Below, piece by piece: positions 1-9,551 of a stretch of DNA of 64,000 nt. The stretch comes from Singulisphaera sp. GP187 (GTDB taxonomy: Bacteria > Planctomycetota > Planctomycetia > Isosphaerales > Isosphaeraceae), in contig NZ_FSRB01000001.1 of the NCBI RefSeq assembly GCF_900129635.1, positions 4,751,501-4,815,500 on the forward strand, given 5' to 3'. The first letter of the stretch is position 1; each line of letters opens with the position of its first letter. The translations under genes and the position numbers were made by a program. The notes beneath the pieces were generated by a model that worked only from the letters and a program-made list of their open reading frames with translations, was not told the DNA's origin and did no database searches.

Positions 1-1
1 G

Positions 2-814
2 ATGCTGGTTGCCCCCGGCAACCATGACCTGCTCGAACGCAACATCGACACCTACCCAGACGCACTCGCCTACTTCCTGGTCTGGTCGTTGCCCCTGAAC
101 GGGCCGCTCGCCACGGTGGGCGCCCTCAACACCCCGATCCCCCAAGGCACCGAGCCGCGCCGCCGCGCCTTCCTCGACCTCGCCGGACCCGCCTATCCGA
201 AGATGGCGAACTATGCGTTCGACTACGGTGACGCCCACTGGACAGTCCTCGATACCAACCTCTACACCGACTGGAACGACCCCACGCTTCGCGCCTGGCT
301 CGAGGCCGACCTCGCCGCGGCGCAAGACGCCCCCTGGCGGTTCGTCGCCTTCCACCAGCCCCCGTTCCACTCGTCCATCTCTCACGGCGACGAGCAGCAG
401 ACGCGCGTCCTGGCGGACCTTTTGGAAAAGTATCGGGTCGACATCGTTTTCAGTGGCCATATCCACAATTACCAACGTTCGTACCCGCTTCGCTTCGCTC
501 CGAACCGAGGCGCTGACGGCCGACCGATCGAGAAACTGGGACGCGTCGACGGCCGTTGGACGCTCGACACCACCTTCGACGGCAAGACCCGGACCCGCCC
601 CGACGGCGTCATCTACCTCGTCACAGGCGCCGGCGGCGCGCGGCTCTACGACTCCCACCAGCAGGGCGACCATTCCTCCCTCCAGGAGTTCACCGCCCGG
701 TTCGTGTCGAACACCCATTCGTTGACGGTCGTCGACGTCGACGCCACAATGCTGACCGTGCGGCAAATCACCGCCGACGGCAACGAAGTCGACCGGTTCA
801 TTGTGACGCGATAA
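2..814 (+). CDS. Metallophosphoesterase, 5' truncated by the window edge
   Basis: This is the C-terminal part of a calcineurin-like (purple acid phosphatase type) metallophosphoesterase. The metal-binding motif GNHD lies at residues 6-9 of the visible frame, HQPPFH near residue 118 and GHIHNYQR near residue 152; these are the central and C-terminal metal-ligand blocks of the family. The N-terminal D-x-H block must lie upstream of the window, so the ATG at position 2 is an internal methionine and not the start. The protein probably hydrolyses a phosphomonoester or phosphodiester outside the cytoplasm, but the substrate cannot be read from the sequence. The frame ends 224 bp before the first Uma2 gene. 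Confidence 0.9.
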   Translation: MLVAPGNHDLLERNIDTYPDALAYFLVWSLPLNGPLATVGALNTPIPQGTEPRRRAFLDLAGPAYPKMANYAFDYGDAHWTVLDTNLYTDWNDPTLRAWLEADLAAAQDAPWRFVAFHQPPFHSSISHGDEQQTRVLADLLEKYRVDIVFSGHIHNYQRSYPLRFAPNRGADGRPIEKLGRVDGRWTLDTTFDGKTRTRPDGVIYLVTGAGGARLYDSHQQGDHSSLQEFTARFVSNTHSLTVVDVDATMLTVRQITADGNEVDRFIVTR

Positions 815-1038
815 CACAAGCCGATCAGGGAACCTCCCTAGAGAAACATCGCCGAGAGAGCACAATCACGCAAACAACTCAAAATATTTAAATCCAATAA
901 AACGCACAATCAACTGCCAAAGTCAGCCGGAGTGCGGTGTCCGTTCGCAATGCAAAACAGGCCGAATATCGCCTGCTCGGCCGTGCTGGTACAATGCACG
1001 TGGAATGATCCTCGGTTTCCCGCAACGGAGGAGCCCTC

Positions 1039-1605
1039 ATGGCGACCGTAACTCCACAGACGCCTGATGTTGCGCCGACACTTCCGGTCGCTGACGATAC
1101 CCTCTATGAAGTGGTCGACGGGCAGGTTGTGGAGAAAGCCACGATGGGCGCGTATGAAGCGGAACTCGCCTCGCTGCTCGTGGGTTACCTCATCACCTTC
1201 GCCAGGACGCACAAACTGGGCAGGGTCGTGTGTGAAGCCCTTTTCCTGATCGATCGCGGCCGGAACCTCCAGCGTCGACCCGATGTGGCATTCGTCTCGG
1301 ACGCCCGCTGGCCCTACAATCGCAGCGCCCCCCGGACGGCCGCCTGGGACGTCATCCCCGACCTCGCGATTGAGGTGAACAGCCCCACAAATACAGGCAA
1401 CGAAATCATTGCCAAGGTTGATGAATACTTCCGGGCGGGAGTCCAGTACGTCTGGGTCGTCTACCCCAACGCGCGAACCGTCTACCTCTACGAGTCGCCA
1501 AACCAGGTCAAGATCCTTCAGGTCGGCGACACCCTCGACGGCGCCCCGCTCTTGCCCGGATTCCACCTGCCCCTGGCCGCGCTCTTCGAGGAGCAGGCCG
1601 AGTGA
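1039..1605 (+). CDS. Uma2 family endonuclease (DUF820), first tandem copy
   Basis: A 188-aa protein of the Uma2/DUF820 family, which has a PD-(D/E)XK restriction-endonuclease-like fold; its cellular role is unknown although it is very abundant in planctomycetes and cyanobacteria. The core is PDLAIEVNSP followed by a conserved lysine-containing helix (EIIAKVDEYFRAG) and the terminal strand YVWVVYP. The ATG at 1039 is preceded by a GGAGGAG ribosome-binding site at 1026-1032. It is followed 58 bp later by a paralogue; the 3' 300 bp of the two genes are nearly identical in nucleotides. Confidence 0.92.
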   Translation: MATVTPQTPDVAPTLPVADDTLYEVVDGQVVEKATMGAYEAELASLLVGYLITFARTHKLGRVVCEALFLIDRGRNLQRRPDVAFVSDARWPYNRSAPRTAAWDVIPDLAIEVNSPTNTGNEIIAKVDEYFRAGVQYVWVVYPNARTVYLYESPNQVKILQVGDTLDGAPLLPGFHLPLAALFEEQAE

Positions 1606-1663
1606 CACCCGAATCCACGGCATATTCCTCATTTTTCGCAAAGAGCAAAGAGGAGGGAACCCC

Positions 1664-2263
1664 ATGGCGACTGTAACCTCACCGCGATCCGATGTTGTGC
1701 CGGCACCTTCGATCGCTGACGATACCCTCTATGAAGTGGTCGACGGGCAGGTTGTGGAGAAAGCCACGATGGGCGCATATGAAGGGGAGCTTGCCTCGCG
1801 GCTTGTGGCTTATCTCCTCACCTTCGCCGAGACTCATAAGCTAGGCAAGGTCGTCGGCGAGGTCCTCTTCCTGATCGATCGCGTCCGAAATCTCCAACGT
1901 CGTCCCGATGTGGCATTCGTCTCGGACGCCCGCTGGCCCTACAATCGCAGCGCCCCCCAGACGGCCGCCTGGGACGTCGTCCCCGACCTCGCGATTGAGG
2001 TGAACAGCCCCACAAATACAGGCAACGAAATCATTGCCAAGGTTGATGAATACTTCCGGGCGGGAGTCCAGTACGTCTGGGTCGTCTACCCCAACGCGCG
2101 AACCGTCTACCTCTACGAGTCGCCAAACCAGGTCAAGATCCTTCAGGTCGGCGACACCCTCGACGGCGCCCCGCTCTTGCCTGGATTCCACCTGCCCTTG
2201 GCCATGCTCTTCAAGGTGCAGGCCGATGAACCGACACCCGAGCGGAGCACCACGCGCCCATGA
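1664..2263 (+). CDS. Uma2 family endonuclease (DUF820), second tandem copy
   Basis: A 199-aa paralogue of the preceding gene with the same PDLAIEVNSP core and YVWVVYP strand. The frame is open further upstream, but the ATG at 1664 is chosen because it carries AGGAGGG at 1651-1657 and matches the start of the first copy (MATVT). The first 60 residues and the last 100 are almost identical to the neighbour, whereas the segment around 1783-1908 has diverged. The C-terminus is longer (PTPERSTTRP). The stop overlaps the ATG of the MoxR gene by 4 bp, so it may be translationally coupled to that operon. Confidence 0.92.
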   Translation: MATVTSPRSDVVPAPSIADDTLYEVVDGQVVEKATMGAYEGELASRLVAYLLTFAETHKLGKVVGEVLFLIDRVRNLQRRPDVAFVSDARWPYNRSAPQTAAWDVVPDLAIEVNSPTNTGNEIIAKVDEYFRAGVQYVWVVYPNARTVYLYESPNQVKILQVGDTLDGAPLLPGFHLPLAMLFKVQADEPTPERSTTRP

Positions 2264-3312
2264 CGATGACGACCGACCGACCCGAGCCGTCCCGCGATGA
2301 GGTTGCGGCCGTCGCTGCGTTGGGGGAGGACTATCGCCGGCTCCGGGCCGAGATCGGCAAGGTGATCATCGGCCAAGACCACGTGATCGACGAGTTGCTG
2401 ACCGGGTTCTTCGCCCGCGGCCACGTCTTGCTCGTGGGAGTGCCGGGGCTGGCCAAGACCTTGCTCGTCAGCACGGTCGCGCGAATCTTGAGTCTGTCGT
2501 TCCGGCGGATCCAGTTCACCCCCGACATGATGCCGTCGGACATCACCGGGACCGACATCCTCCAGGATGACCCCGAGACCGGCCGGCGCCGATTCACGTT
2601 CATCGCCGGCCCGATCTTCGCCAACATCGTGCTCGCCGACGAAATCAACCGCACCCCGCCCAAGACGCAGGCCGCACTCCTCGAGGCGATGCAGGAGCGA
2701 CACGTCACCGCGGGAGGGTCAAGCTATCCGCTTCCCGACCCCTTCTTCGTCCTGGCCACGCAGAACCCGATCGAGCAAGAGGGAACCTACCCGCTCCCCG
2801 AGGCGCAGCTCGACCGGTTCATGCTCAACGTGTTGGTCCCCTACCCGACCGCCGCCGAAGAGCTCGAAATCCTCCGACGCACCACCGGAGACGAGACCCC
2901 GGAGACGAAGGTCACGCTCTCGGCCGAACAGATCGTCGCCTTGCAACACCTGGTGCGGCGGGTCCCTGTTCCTGAGCATGTCTTCATCTACGCCCGCGAC
3001 CTGGTTCGGGCGAGCCGGCCGAATGAGCCCGAAGCGTCGTCCATGGTCCGCAAGTGCGTTTCGTGGGGCGCGGGGCCGCGAGCCGGCCAGTCGTTGATCC
3101 TCGCCGCCAAGGCCCGGGCCGTGCTCCAGGGGCGACTCCACGCCGGGATCGCCGACATCCGCCACGTGGCCAAGCCCGTCCTCCGCCATCGGATCGTCAC
3201 GACGTTCCACGCCGAGGCCGACGGGATCGACTCCGACAAGGTGATCGAGCAGCTCTTGCAAGACGTCGCCGCTCCCACAGAAGGCGCGTCCGCAAAAAAT
3301 CCAAGATTTTAA
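2260..3312 (+). CDS. MoxR-family AAA+ ATPase
   Basis: A 350-aa AAA+ ATPase of the MoxR/RavA branch. Walker A is GVPGLAKT (about residues 60-67), Walker B is LADEINR, and the sensor-1/pore region reads ATQNPIEQEGTYPLPEAQ, all typical of MoxR. The family acts as a chaperone-like ATPase that works with vWA-domain partners, and such partners are encoded directly downstream (DUF58 and two vWA membrane proteins). The ATG overlaps the stop of the second Uma2 gene (ATGA). The stop codon TAA lies inside the left arm of a 29-bp inverted repeat, so the 3' end of the message may fold. Confidence 0.95.
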   Translation: MTMTTDRPEPSRDEVAAVAALGEDYRRLRAEIGKVIIGQDHVIDELLTGFFARGHVLLVGVPGLAKTLLVSTVARILSLSFRRIQFTPDMMPSDITGTDILQDDPETGRRRFTFIAGPIFANIVLADEINRTPPKTQAALLEAMQERHVTAGGSSYPLPDPFFVLATQNPIEQEGTYPLPEAQLDRFMLNVLVPYPTAAEELEILRRTTGDETPETKVTLSAEQIVALQHLVRRVPVPEHVFIYARDLVRASRPNEPEASSMVRKCVSWGAGPRAGQSLILAAKARAVLQGRLHAGIADIRHVAKPVLRHRIVTTFHAEADGIDSDKVIEQLLQDVAAPTEGASAKNPRF

Positions 3313-3439
3313 CCACGAATAACACGAATGACATAAATAATCAGATACGAAAAACATGCAATCTCAACTAAAATGAATTCAAATTTTTTTTTAATCCCGT
3401 ATTCATTCGCGTCATTCGTGTTATTCGTGGTTAAAATCT
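3304..3439. repeat. 29-bp perfect inverted repeat between moxR-like and DUF58 genes
   Basis: The left arm 3304-3332 and the right arm 3411-3439 are exact reverse complements over 29 bp (core AACCACGAATAACACGAAT). The 78-bp interior is AT-rich with a T-run, unlike the GC-rich surroundings. It separates otherwise tightly packed operon genes. It resembles dispersed short repeats I associate with planctomycete and verrucomicrobial genomes, and could be a REP/MITE-like element, an mRNA processing site or a partial attenuator. Confidence 0.85.
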
Positions 3440-3452
3440 GCCCGATTCCCCT

Positions 3453-4406
3453 TTGACAGAGAACCTTCCATTGCCGATGCCCGCCAGCCCACAAGACCCG
3501 GATGCCGAACTCGCGGGGATCGACCCCACCGCCCTGGCACGCTTCGGCCGGCTCGAGTTGATCGCTCGGTTGGTGGTCGAGGGGGTCATGTCGGGGTTGC
3601 ACCGGAGCCCGTTCAAAGGGTTCTCGGTCGAGTTCGCCGAGCACCGTCAATATGGGCCCGGGGACGAGATCCGGCATATCGACTGGCGGGCCTTCGGCAA
3701 GAGTGACCGCTACTACGTCAAGGAGTATGAGGAGGAGACGAACCTCAAGGCCTACCTCGTCGTCGACTCGTCAGGGAGCATGGCCTACGCCGGGCGAACG
3801 GTCTCGAAGTTCGAGCACGCGCGACGGCTCGCCGCAGCACTCGCCTACTTGATGATCAGTCAGCGCGACGCCGTGGGACTGGTCACGTTCGACAGCACAG
3901 TCCGGGCGATGATCCCGGCGCGGTCGGCTCCCGGCCATTTCTCGGTCGTCTGTAACGTGCTCGAGAAGACGAACACCGGCGGCGAAACCCCGCTGAGCGG
4001 CATCCTCAACGCCCTCGCCGAGCGGATCCGCCGCCGCGGCCTGATCGTGATCCTCTCCGACGGGTTCGACGCCATCGACCCGCTGACCGAGGCGCTCCGG
4101 CACTTGCGGCATCGCCACCACGAGGTCCTCTTCTTCCACACGCTCGCTCCCGAGGAGCAGGAGTTTCCGTTCCGCCGCCCGGCGCGGTTCCGCAACCTCG
4201 AACGGCTCGACCACAGCCAGCGCGTCGACCCGGCCTCGCTCCGCGCGACCTACCTGGAGCGGTTCAACGCCTTCCGGACGACCTTGAAGGAACGGATCCG
4301 CGGGATGAATGCCGACTATCACGAGGCGCCGACCGCCCAGTCCGTCGAATCGACGCTGCTCGACTACTTGTCGTCGCGGTCGCGGCGAGGAGGCGGTCGC
4401 ACGTGA
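3453..4406 (+). CDS. DUF58 domain-containing protein
   Basis: A 317-aa DUF58 protein. The family signature region is clear (GDEIRHIDWRAFGKSDRYYV around residues 68-87), followed by a vWA-like fold with the MIDAS-type DSSGSM motif (near residue 107) and a second acidic strand ILSDGFDAID. DUF58 proteins are regular partners of MoxR ATPases. TTG at 3453 is the longest start; an ATG at 3477 is an alternative and neither has a strong ribosome-binding site. The TGA overlaps the GTG start of the next gene (GTGA), which indicates an operon. Confidence 0.94.
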   Translation: MTENLPLPMPASPQDPDAELAGIDPTALARFGRLELIARLVVEGVMSGLHRSPFKGFSVEFAEHRQYGPGDEIRHIDWRAFGKSDRYYVKEYEEETNLKAYLVVDSSGSMAYAGRTVSKFEHARRLAAALAYLMISQRDAVGLVTFDSTVRAMIPARSAPGHFSVVCNVLEKTNTGGETPLSGILNALAERIRRRGLIVILSDGFDAIDPLTEALRHLRHRHHEVLFFHTLAPEEQEFPFRRPARFRNLERLDHSQRVDPASLRATYLERFNAFRTTLKERIRGMNADYHEAPTAQSVESTLLDYLSSRSRRGGGRT

Positions 4407-6592
4407 GCGGAGGAGTCCTCAACGCCGCGATGCTCCTGGGCCTGCTCGGCGCGGCGGTCCCGGTGGTCATCCACCTCCTGAACCGCCGCCGCGAGCCGGT
4501 GGTGGACTGGGGGGCAATGCAGTTCCTCGACCTCGGCCCGCGTGACCGCCAGAAGCTCCGGCTGACCGAACTGCTGCTGATGCTCGCCCGGATGGCCCTG
4601 CTGGCGCTCGTGGCCCTGGCCCTGGCACGCCCCTTCTGGTCGGGTGCGCCGGCCGTGGGCGGCGGGTTCGCCGCGTCGGCCCCCCCGCGCGACGTCGTCC
4701 TCGTCATCGATGGCTCGGCGAGCATGGGCCGCACGCTCGGAGGCTCGACCCCGCACGACCTGGCCGTCCAGTGGGCCCGCGCCCTCTTGACCCGGCTACG
4801 GCCGGGGGACTCGGTGGCCGTCCTGGTCGCCGGCGACCGCGTCCGCGGACTGGTCGACCCGCCCAGTTTCGACCGGGCCAAAGTCGACGCCGCGCTGGCG
4901 AGCCTCAAACCGGGGCGAGGCGCCAGCGACCTGCCGACCGCCCTGGCCGAGGCGTTCCGGATCCTCGAGCGAACCGGCAACCCGGGGCGCGACGTGATCG
5001 TCTTGACCGACGGCCAGCGGTTCGCCTGGCGGCCCGGCGAATCGGGGCGCTGGGCCCTCGTTCGCGACCTCCAAAGGCGGCTCCCAATCCCCCCCCGCGT
5101 CTGGTCGATCGCCTTCGGCGCGGGTGCCGCGCCCGAGGTTCCCAACGGCTCGGTTGGCCCGCTCTCGGTCTCCCGGACCCTGGTCACGCCGGGCTTGCCG
5201 GTCGTGGTCTCGGCCACGCTCTCCAACGCCGGCCCAGGGCCGTTGACCCGCACCGCGGAGCTGCTCGTCGACGGCCGACCCGTCCCTGGCCAGGCGCAAG
5301 CCGCCGGGCCGGTCCCGGCCGGTGGCAAGACCCGGCTCTCGTTCCGCACCACACTGCCAACCCCCGGCGCCCACTTGCTCGCCGTCCGACTCGTCGGCGG
5401 TGACGACGCCCTGGCCGCCGACGACGAGTCGGCCATCCCGATTGAGGTCGCCTCGGCCCTCCCCGTCCTGCTCGTCGATGGCGAACCCGGCCTCGAGCCA
5501 CTCGACGGCGAAACCGACTTCCTCCGCGCGGCCCTGGCACCGACCGGCGACGACGCCCCCTTGGTCCGGACTCAGTCGGTCACTCTCGACGCATTGACAC
5601 CTGAGTCACTGAAAGGGCAGCGCGTGGCCATCCTGGCCAACGTCGAGCGCCTCGCCCCGGAGCAAGCGGCCGCCATCGACCGCTTCCTCGACTCGGGCGG
5701 AGGCCTGCTCGTCGCCCCTGGCGACCGTACAAATATTGACGCTTTTAATACTCAACCTTGGATCCCCGCGCAGTTAGGAGCGCTCAAGGGGGAGCCTGGT
5801 TCGCGGACCACGCTGGCCCACCCCGCCCCCCGGACGTTTGCCGGCCCGGTGATGGGTCCGTTCGCCCCGGGGGAGACCCCCGCCCTGGCCGAGGCCGACC
5901 TCTTCGCCTATCGCGTATTGACCCCGGCGCCCGGGGCCTCGGTGTCCGCCCGGCTCGACACCGGCGACCCCTGGGTCGTCGAGCGTTCCCAAGGCAAGGC
6001 CCGGGTGATCTTGCTCGCAGCGCCCCTCGACGCCGAGGCGGGGACTCTGCCGGTCAACCCCGACTTCGTTCCCTTGGTCCACGAGTGGGTCTTCCACCTG
6101 GCCGGCGGCCGGGAACCGCGAACGCTTCACCCGGGCGAGCCCTGGGTGGTCGATCTCGACCCACCCCCGGCGGCTGATTTGACGGCCCTGACACTCCAGA
6201 CGCCGGCGGGAACCAGCGTCAGCCTGCCGGTCGTCCGCGCCCTCGATTCCGTCCGGGTCCGCTTCGATGACACCAACGAGGCAGGGGTCTATCGCCTGAC
6301 CCTGCCCGATCCGCCCGGCGGCTTCGCCTATGCCTCGGTGCTCGCCGATGGACGCGAGTCGGACTCGACTCCCCTCGAGCCGGCCGAAGCGGCGACGCTC
6401 GCCCAAGGCTGGCCGCTCGTCTTCGAGGCCGACCCGGCGCGGCTCGCGTCCCGCCTGCTCGCAGCCGAGCGCGGAGGTCGCCACGAAGCCTGGCGCGGCC
6501 TGATCCTCGCGGCGCTCGCCGGCCTCTGCCTCGAAGTCTACCTGACCCGCCGCCTCGTCCGCAGCCAGGGGGTCGGCCACGATGACGCTTAA
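4403..6592 (+). CDS. BatA-like vWA membrane protein
   Basis: A 729-aa protein. Residues 1-80 form the BatA N-terminal membrane module with two hydrophobic helices around a short positive loop (VVIHLLNRRREPVVDWGAMQ). A vWA domain follows with VIDGSASMG (MIDAS) and the strand VIVLTDGQRF. Then come Ig-like and glutamine-amidotransferase-like segments (LPVLLVDGEPG), and a C-terminal hydrophobic helix (LILAALAGLCLEVYL). It is probably an inner-membrane protein exposing vWA and Ig-like domains. It overlaps DUF58 by 4 bp and the next gene by 11 bp. Its substrate is unknown. Confidence 0.9.
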   Translation: MSGGVLNAAMLLGLLGAAVPVVIHLLNRRREPVVDWGAMQFLDLGPRDRQKLRLTELLLMLARMALLALVALALARPFWSGAPAVGGGFAASAPPRDVVLVIDGSASMGRTLGGSTPHDLAVQWARALLTRLRPGDSVAVLVAGDRVRGLVDPPSFDRAKVDAALASLKPGRGASDLPTALAEAFRILERTGNPGRDVIVLTDGQRFAWRPGESGRWALVRDLQRRLPIPPRVWSIAFGAGAAPEVPNGSVGPLSVSRTLVTPGLPVVVSATLSNAGPGPLTRTAELLVDGRPVPGQAQAAGPVPAGGKTRLSFRTTLPTPGAHLLAVRLVGGDDALAADDESAIPIEVASALPVLLVDGEPGLEPLDGETDFLRAALAPTGDDAPLVRTQSVTLDALTPESLKGQRVAILANVERLAPEQAAAIDRFLDSGGGLLVAPGDRTNIDAFNTQPWIPAQLGALKGEPGSRTTLAHPAPRTFAGPVMGPFAPGETPALAEADLFAYRVLTPAPGASVSARLDTGDPWVVERSQGKARVILLAAPLDAEAGTLPVNPDFVPLVHEWVFHLAGGREPRTLHPGEPWVVDLDPPPAADLTALTLQTPAGTSVSLPVVRALDSVRVRFDDTNEAGVYRLTLPDPPGGFAYASVLADGRESDSTPLEPAEAATLAQGWPLVFEADPARLASRLLAAERGGRHEAWRGLILAALAGLCLEVYLTRRLVRSQGVGHDDA

Positions 6593-9020
6593 TCTGTTCG
6601 GGAGCCGGCGGCTCCTGCTGGCGGGGGCGAGCCTGGGCTGGCTCTGGGTCGCCGCCGGGGGAATCGCCCTGGTCTTGCTGCTGGTGCTCTACCGCGAGGA
6701 GCGACGGCTCGTCTCGCGACGAACGGGGCTGGGCTTGCTCGGCTTGCGACTCACCGCGGCGGCCGTCCTGGTCCTCGCCCTCTTCGAGCCGATCGCGTCG
6801 CGGTCCTATCGCGAGACGACCAAGGGGCGGGTGATCGTCGCCGTCGACGTTTCGGAGAGCATGACGACGGCCGATCCAGACCGCCCAGGCACGGACCGCC
6901 AGCGCCTGGCCAAGACCTTGCGGATGAGCCCGGGAGAGTCGGTCGAGAACCTCTCGCGGCGAGAGATCGCCCGGCGGCTCCTGACCGCGAAGGGGGCGGC
7001 GATCGACCAGATCGAGCGCATCCACGGGGTCGAGGCGTTCGCCTTCGCCCGCGAGTCCGCGCCGGCGACTCTGGCGGCCCTGGCCGAGACGCTCAAACAA
7101 CCGGGCAAGCCCGACGACCCCGCGACCTCGACGACCGACTGGCAACCCGTTCTGGCCGGGGCGCTCCGCGAGAGCGACGCGCCGGTGCTTGGAATCGTCC
7201 TGCTGACCGACGGGCGCCAGAACGCGCCGGGGGACTCGACCGCGACGGTCGATCGCCTGGCGGCCCGCGGCATTCCAATCTACCCGATCCTGATCGGCTC
7301 GACGATCGCGCCACGCGATGCGGCCGTGGCCTCGGTCCGGGCTCCCGAGGGGGTGTACAAGGGGGACGTCGCCAGCATTGAGGCGACCCTGAAGCTCGAC
7401 GGCTACGCCGGGCGCGAGGTGGCCGTCACGCTCGAACGCCCCGGTGCGGCGCCGTTGCGGCGACAGGTCCGCGCTCCCGACGAGACCGCTTCGGTCGCCC
7501 GGCCGGTCGTCAGCTTCAGCGTGCCGATGACGGAGTCGGGCACCGTCCCCCTGACGATCGCGATCAGCCCACTCGAGGGCGACGTCCGGCCCGACAACGA
7601 TCGCCGGACCGTCTCGGTCCAGGTGTCCGACGACAAGGCGGCCGTCTTGCTCGTGGATGGCGAAGCCCGTTGGGAGTTCCGTTATCTCCGCAACGCCCTG
7701 GCCCGCGACCCCCAAGTCAAGGTCGAGGCGATCGTCTTCCACCAGCCCGAAGCCACCGGCGTCTCCACCCAGACCACCTACGGCACCACACTCCCCCCCC
7801 GGCCCGAGCCCGGCTCTGCGCCCGACCTGACCGACCCGCTCGGCGGCTTCGACGCGATCGTCCTCGGCGACGTCGACCCGGCCGACCTCAGGCCCGACAC
7901 CTGGGCGCGCCTCGAGTCGTACGTTTCCGAGCGAGGGGGGACCTTGATCCTCAGCCCTGGCCCGCGTTTCTGGCCCTCCCTTGCGAGCCACGAGACCGCC
8001 CGCAAGCTCCTGCCGGTGCTCGCCCCCCGGCCCGTCGCGATCGACCCGGGCCAGTCCAGCCCCGGCTCCTCGAGCCTTCCTCCCGGCGCGGCCGTCCTGC
8101 CGACTCTCCCCGCGAGCGCCGATTCCGCCGCCTGGCCGATGCTCCAATTCGGCTCCGACCCCGAGCAGAGCCGGCTCCTCTGGGCCGGCCTCCCCCGGCT
8201 CCCCTGGGCCCTGGCCGGCAAGCCAAAACCAGGCGCAACGACCCTGGCCCTGGCCGGCGACGAGGCGACGGCGGTCATCGCCGCGCAGGCGTATGGCCTG
8301 GGCAAGGTCCTCTGGATCGGCACCGACGGCACCTGGCGGTGGCGCTACCGCGTGGGCGACGCCTACCATCATCGGTTCTGGGGCCAAACCGTGCGCTGGG
8401 CGGCCTCGGGCAAGCTGGCGGCCGGCAACGCCTTCGTCCGGTTCGGCCCGGTCCGACCGCGAGTCGCCGACGGGGAACCGGTCCGCCTCCAGGCGCGAAT
8501 TGCCGAAGGGATCCTCGGCGCGGGGCCCGACCTCCTGATCGCGGCCCGCGTCTTCAAGGCCGGAACGACCGCGAACCCGCAGGCCACGGGCGACGCCGTC
8601 GCCGTGGTCCCCCTTCGCCCGGTCCCCGGCCAGCCCCGCGCCTACGAAGGCGACGCCCCCACGCTCCCACTCGGCCGGTACGTCATCCGCCTCGACGTCC
8701 CCCAACTCACCGAGGCCCTGCACCTGAACGACGGCGGCACGAGTGCTCAAGCCCTCCTCGAAGTCGTCACCCACGCCACCTCCGAGCGCGTGGAGTTGGC
8801 CGTCGACCGCGCACCGGCCACCCGCCTCGCCGTCGCCACCGGCGGCCGCGTCCTCGCCGATTTCGAGGCCGACAGCCTCCCCCCCCTGCTCCGCTCCCGC
8901 ACCCGCCCGACCGTCCGCACCGAAGAAACCCCACTCTGGGACCACCCCGCGGCCCTGCTCCTCTTCTTTGCCATCGTCACTTGCGAGTGGGTCGTGAGGA
9001 AGCGGGTCGGCTTGCCCTGA
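6582..9020 (+). CDS. vWA / class-I amidotransferase-like membrane protein
   Basis: An 812-aa protein with two N-terminal membrane helices (residues about 15-40 and 50-70), a vWA domain starting at VIVAVDVSESM, an Ig-like region, an amidotransferase-like fold beginning at AVLLVDGEARWEFRYL, and a C-terminal membrane helix ending in RKRVGLP. Such proteins close the MoxR-DUF58-BatA cluster in planctomycetes; the class-I amidotransferase fold is normally catalytically inactive there, and no obvious nucleophile elbow Cys is seen here. The start overlaps the upstream stop by 11 bp. A decayed partial copy of this gene lies at 11300-11802. Confidence 0.88.
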   Translation: MTLNLFGSRRLLLAGASLGWLWVAAGGIALVLLLVLYREERRLVSRRTGLGLLGLRLTAAAVLVLALFEPIASRSYRETTKGRVIVAVDVSESMTTADPDRPGTDRQRLAKTLRMSPGESVENLSRREIARRLLTAKGAAIDQIERIHGVEAFAFARESAPATLAALAETLKQPGKPDDPATSTTDWQPVLAGALRESDAPVLGIVLLTDGRQNAPGDSTATVDRLAARGIPIYPILIGSTIAPRDAAVASVRAPEGVYKGDVASIEATLKLDGYAGREVAVTLERPGAAPLRRQVRAPDETASVARPVVSFSVPMTESGTVPLTIAISPLEGDVRPDNDRRTVSVQVSDDKAAVLLVDGEARWEFRYLRNALARDPQVKVEAIVFHQPEATGVSTQTTYGTTLPPRPEPGSAPDLTDPLGGFDAIVLGDVDPADLRPDTWARLESYVSERGGTLILSPGPRFWPSLASHETARKLLPVLAPRPVAIDPGQSSPGSSSLPPGAAVLPTLPASADSAAWPMLQFGSDPEQSRLLWAGLPRLPWALAGKPKPGATTLALAGDEATAVIAAQAYGLGKVLWIGTDGTWRWRYRVGDAYHHRFWGQTVRWAASGKLAAGNAFVRFGPVRPRVADGEPVRLQARIAEGILGAGPDLLIAARVFKAGTTANPQATGDAVAVVPLRPVPGQPRAYEGDAPTLPLGRYVIRLDVPQLTEALHLNDGGTSAQALLEVVTHATSERVELAVDRAPATRLAVATGGRVLADFEADSLPPLLRSRTRPTVRTEETPLWDHPAALLLFFAIVTCEWVVRKRVGLP

Positions 9021-9551
9021 GATCGATCGCGATCACGACGGCCCGACGGGCAGGGCCAATCCCACCGTGGGGAATGATGACAACTCGCGGCGATCATCCT
9101 CCAAAATCGTCGCAACCGGTTGGTGATCAAGGTGATGGACAACGATCATCGGGACAACCGATCCCACAAAATTACACCATATCAATTGCCAACCAATTCT
9201 TTTGTTTGTGAATCGTTCAGATCAGGATGTCACCGCGTCCCCATAAAATGTTTGACTCGCGAGATATTTTTGTTTTGCATCCGCGAGCGTGTCGAATATA
9301 CTCCGGTGTCATCGACGAGACCAATCTCTCCTGTCTCGTTATCATTTGATCTTACCCACCCCACTGAATTGCGTTTTCGAAGTCTCTCTCGCCCCGCTCC
9401 ATTCGCACCTTCCCTTTCTTCTCCCGAGAGAGGGTGCCGCCAACCCTAGCTTGTGACTTCCCTTTCCTCAATCGCGAGGGACGGTAACGCCAAGCCTTTC
9501 GAAAACCAGGGTTATCTTCATCTCTTTCCTCATCCGCGGGAACTTGTACTC
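9021..9551 (+). other. 531-bp intergenic leader of the DUF1559 copy A gene
   Basis: No gene was recognised here. Base composition drops to AT-richer sequence around 9130-9340, which is where a promoter for the following DUF1559 gene would be expected. An in-frame extension of that gene upstream to 9453 lacks coding character. No convincing -35/-10 pair could be assigned by eye. Confidence 0.5.

Noticed and set aside
6219..8945. 908-codon open frame on the minus strand
   Set aside because: It lies opposite the BatA-like and vWA genes, has Gly/Arg/Asp-rich composition without any domain, and reflects the high-GC codon bias of the plus-strand genes.
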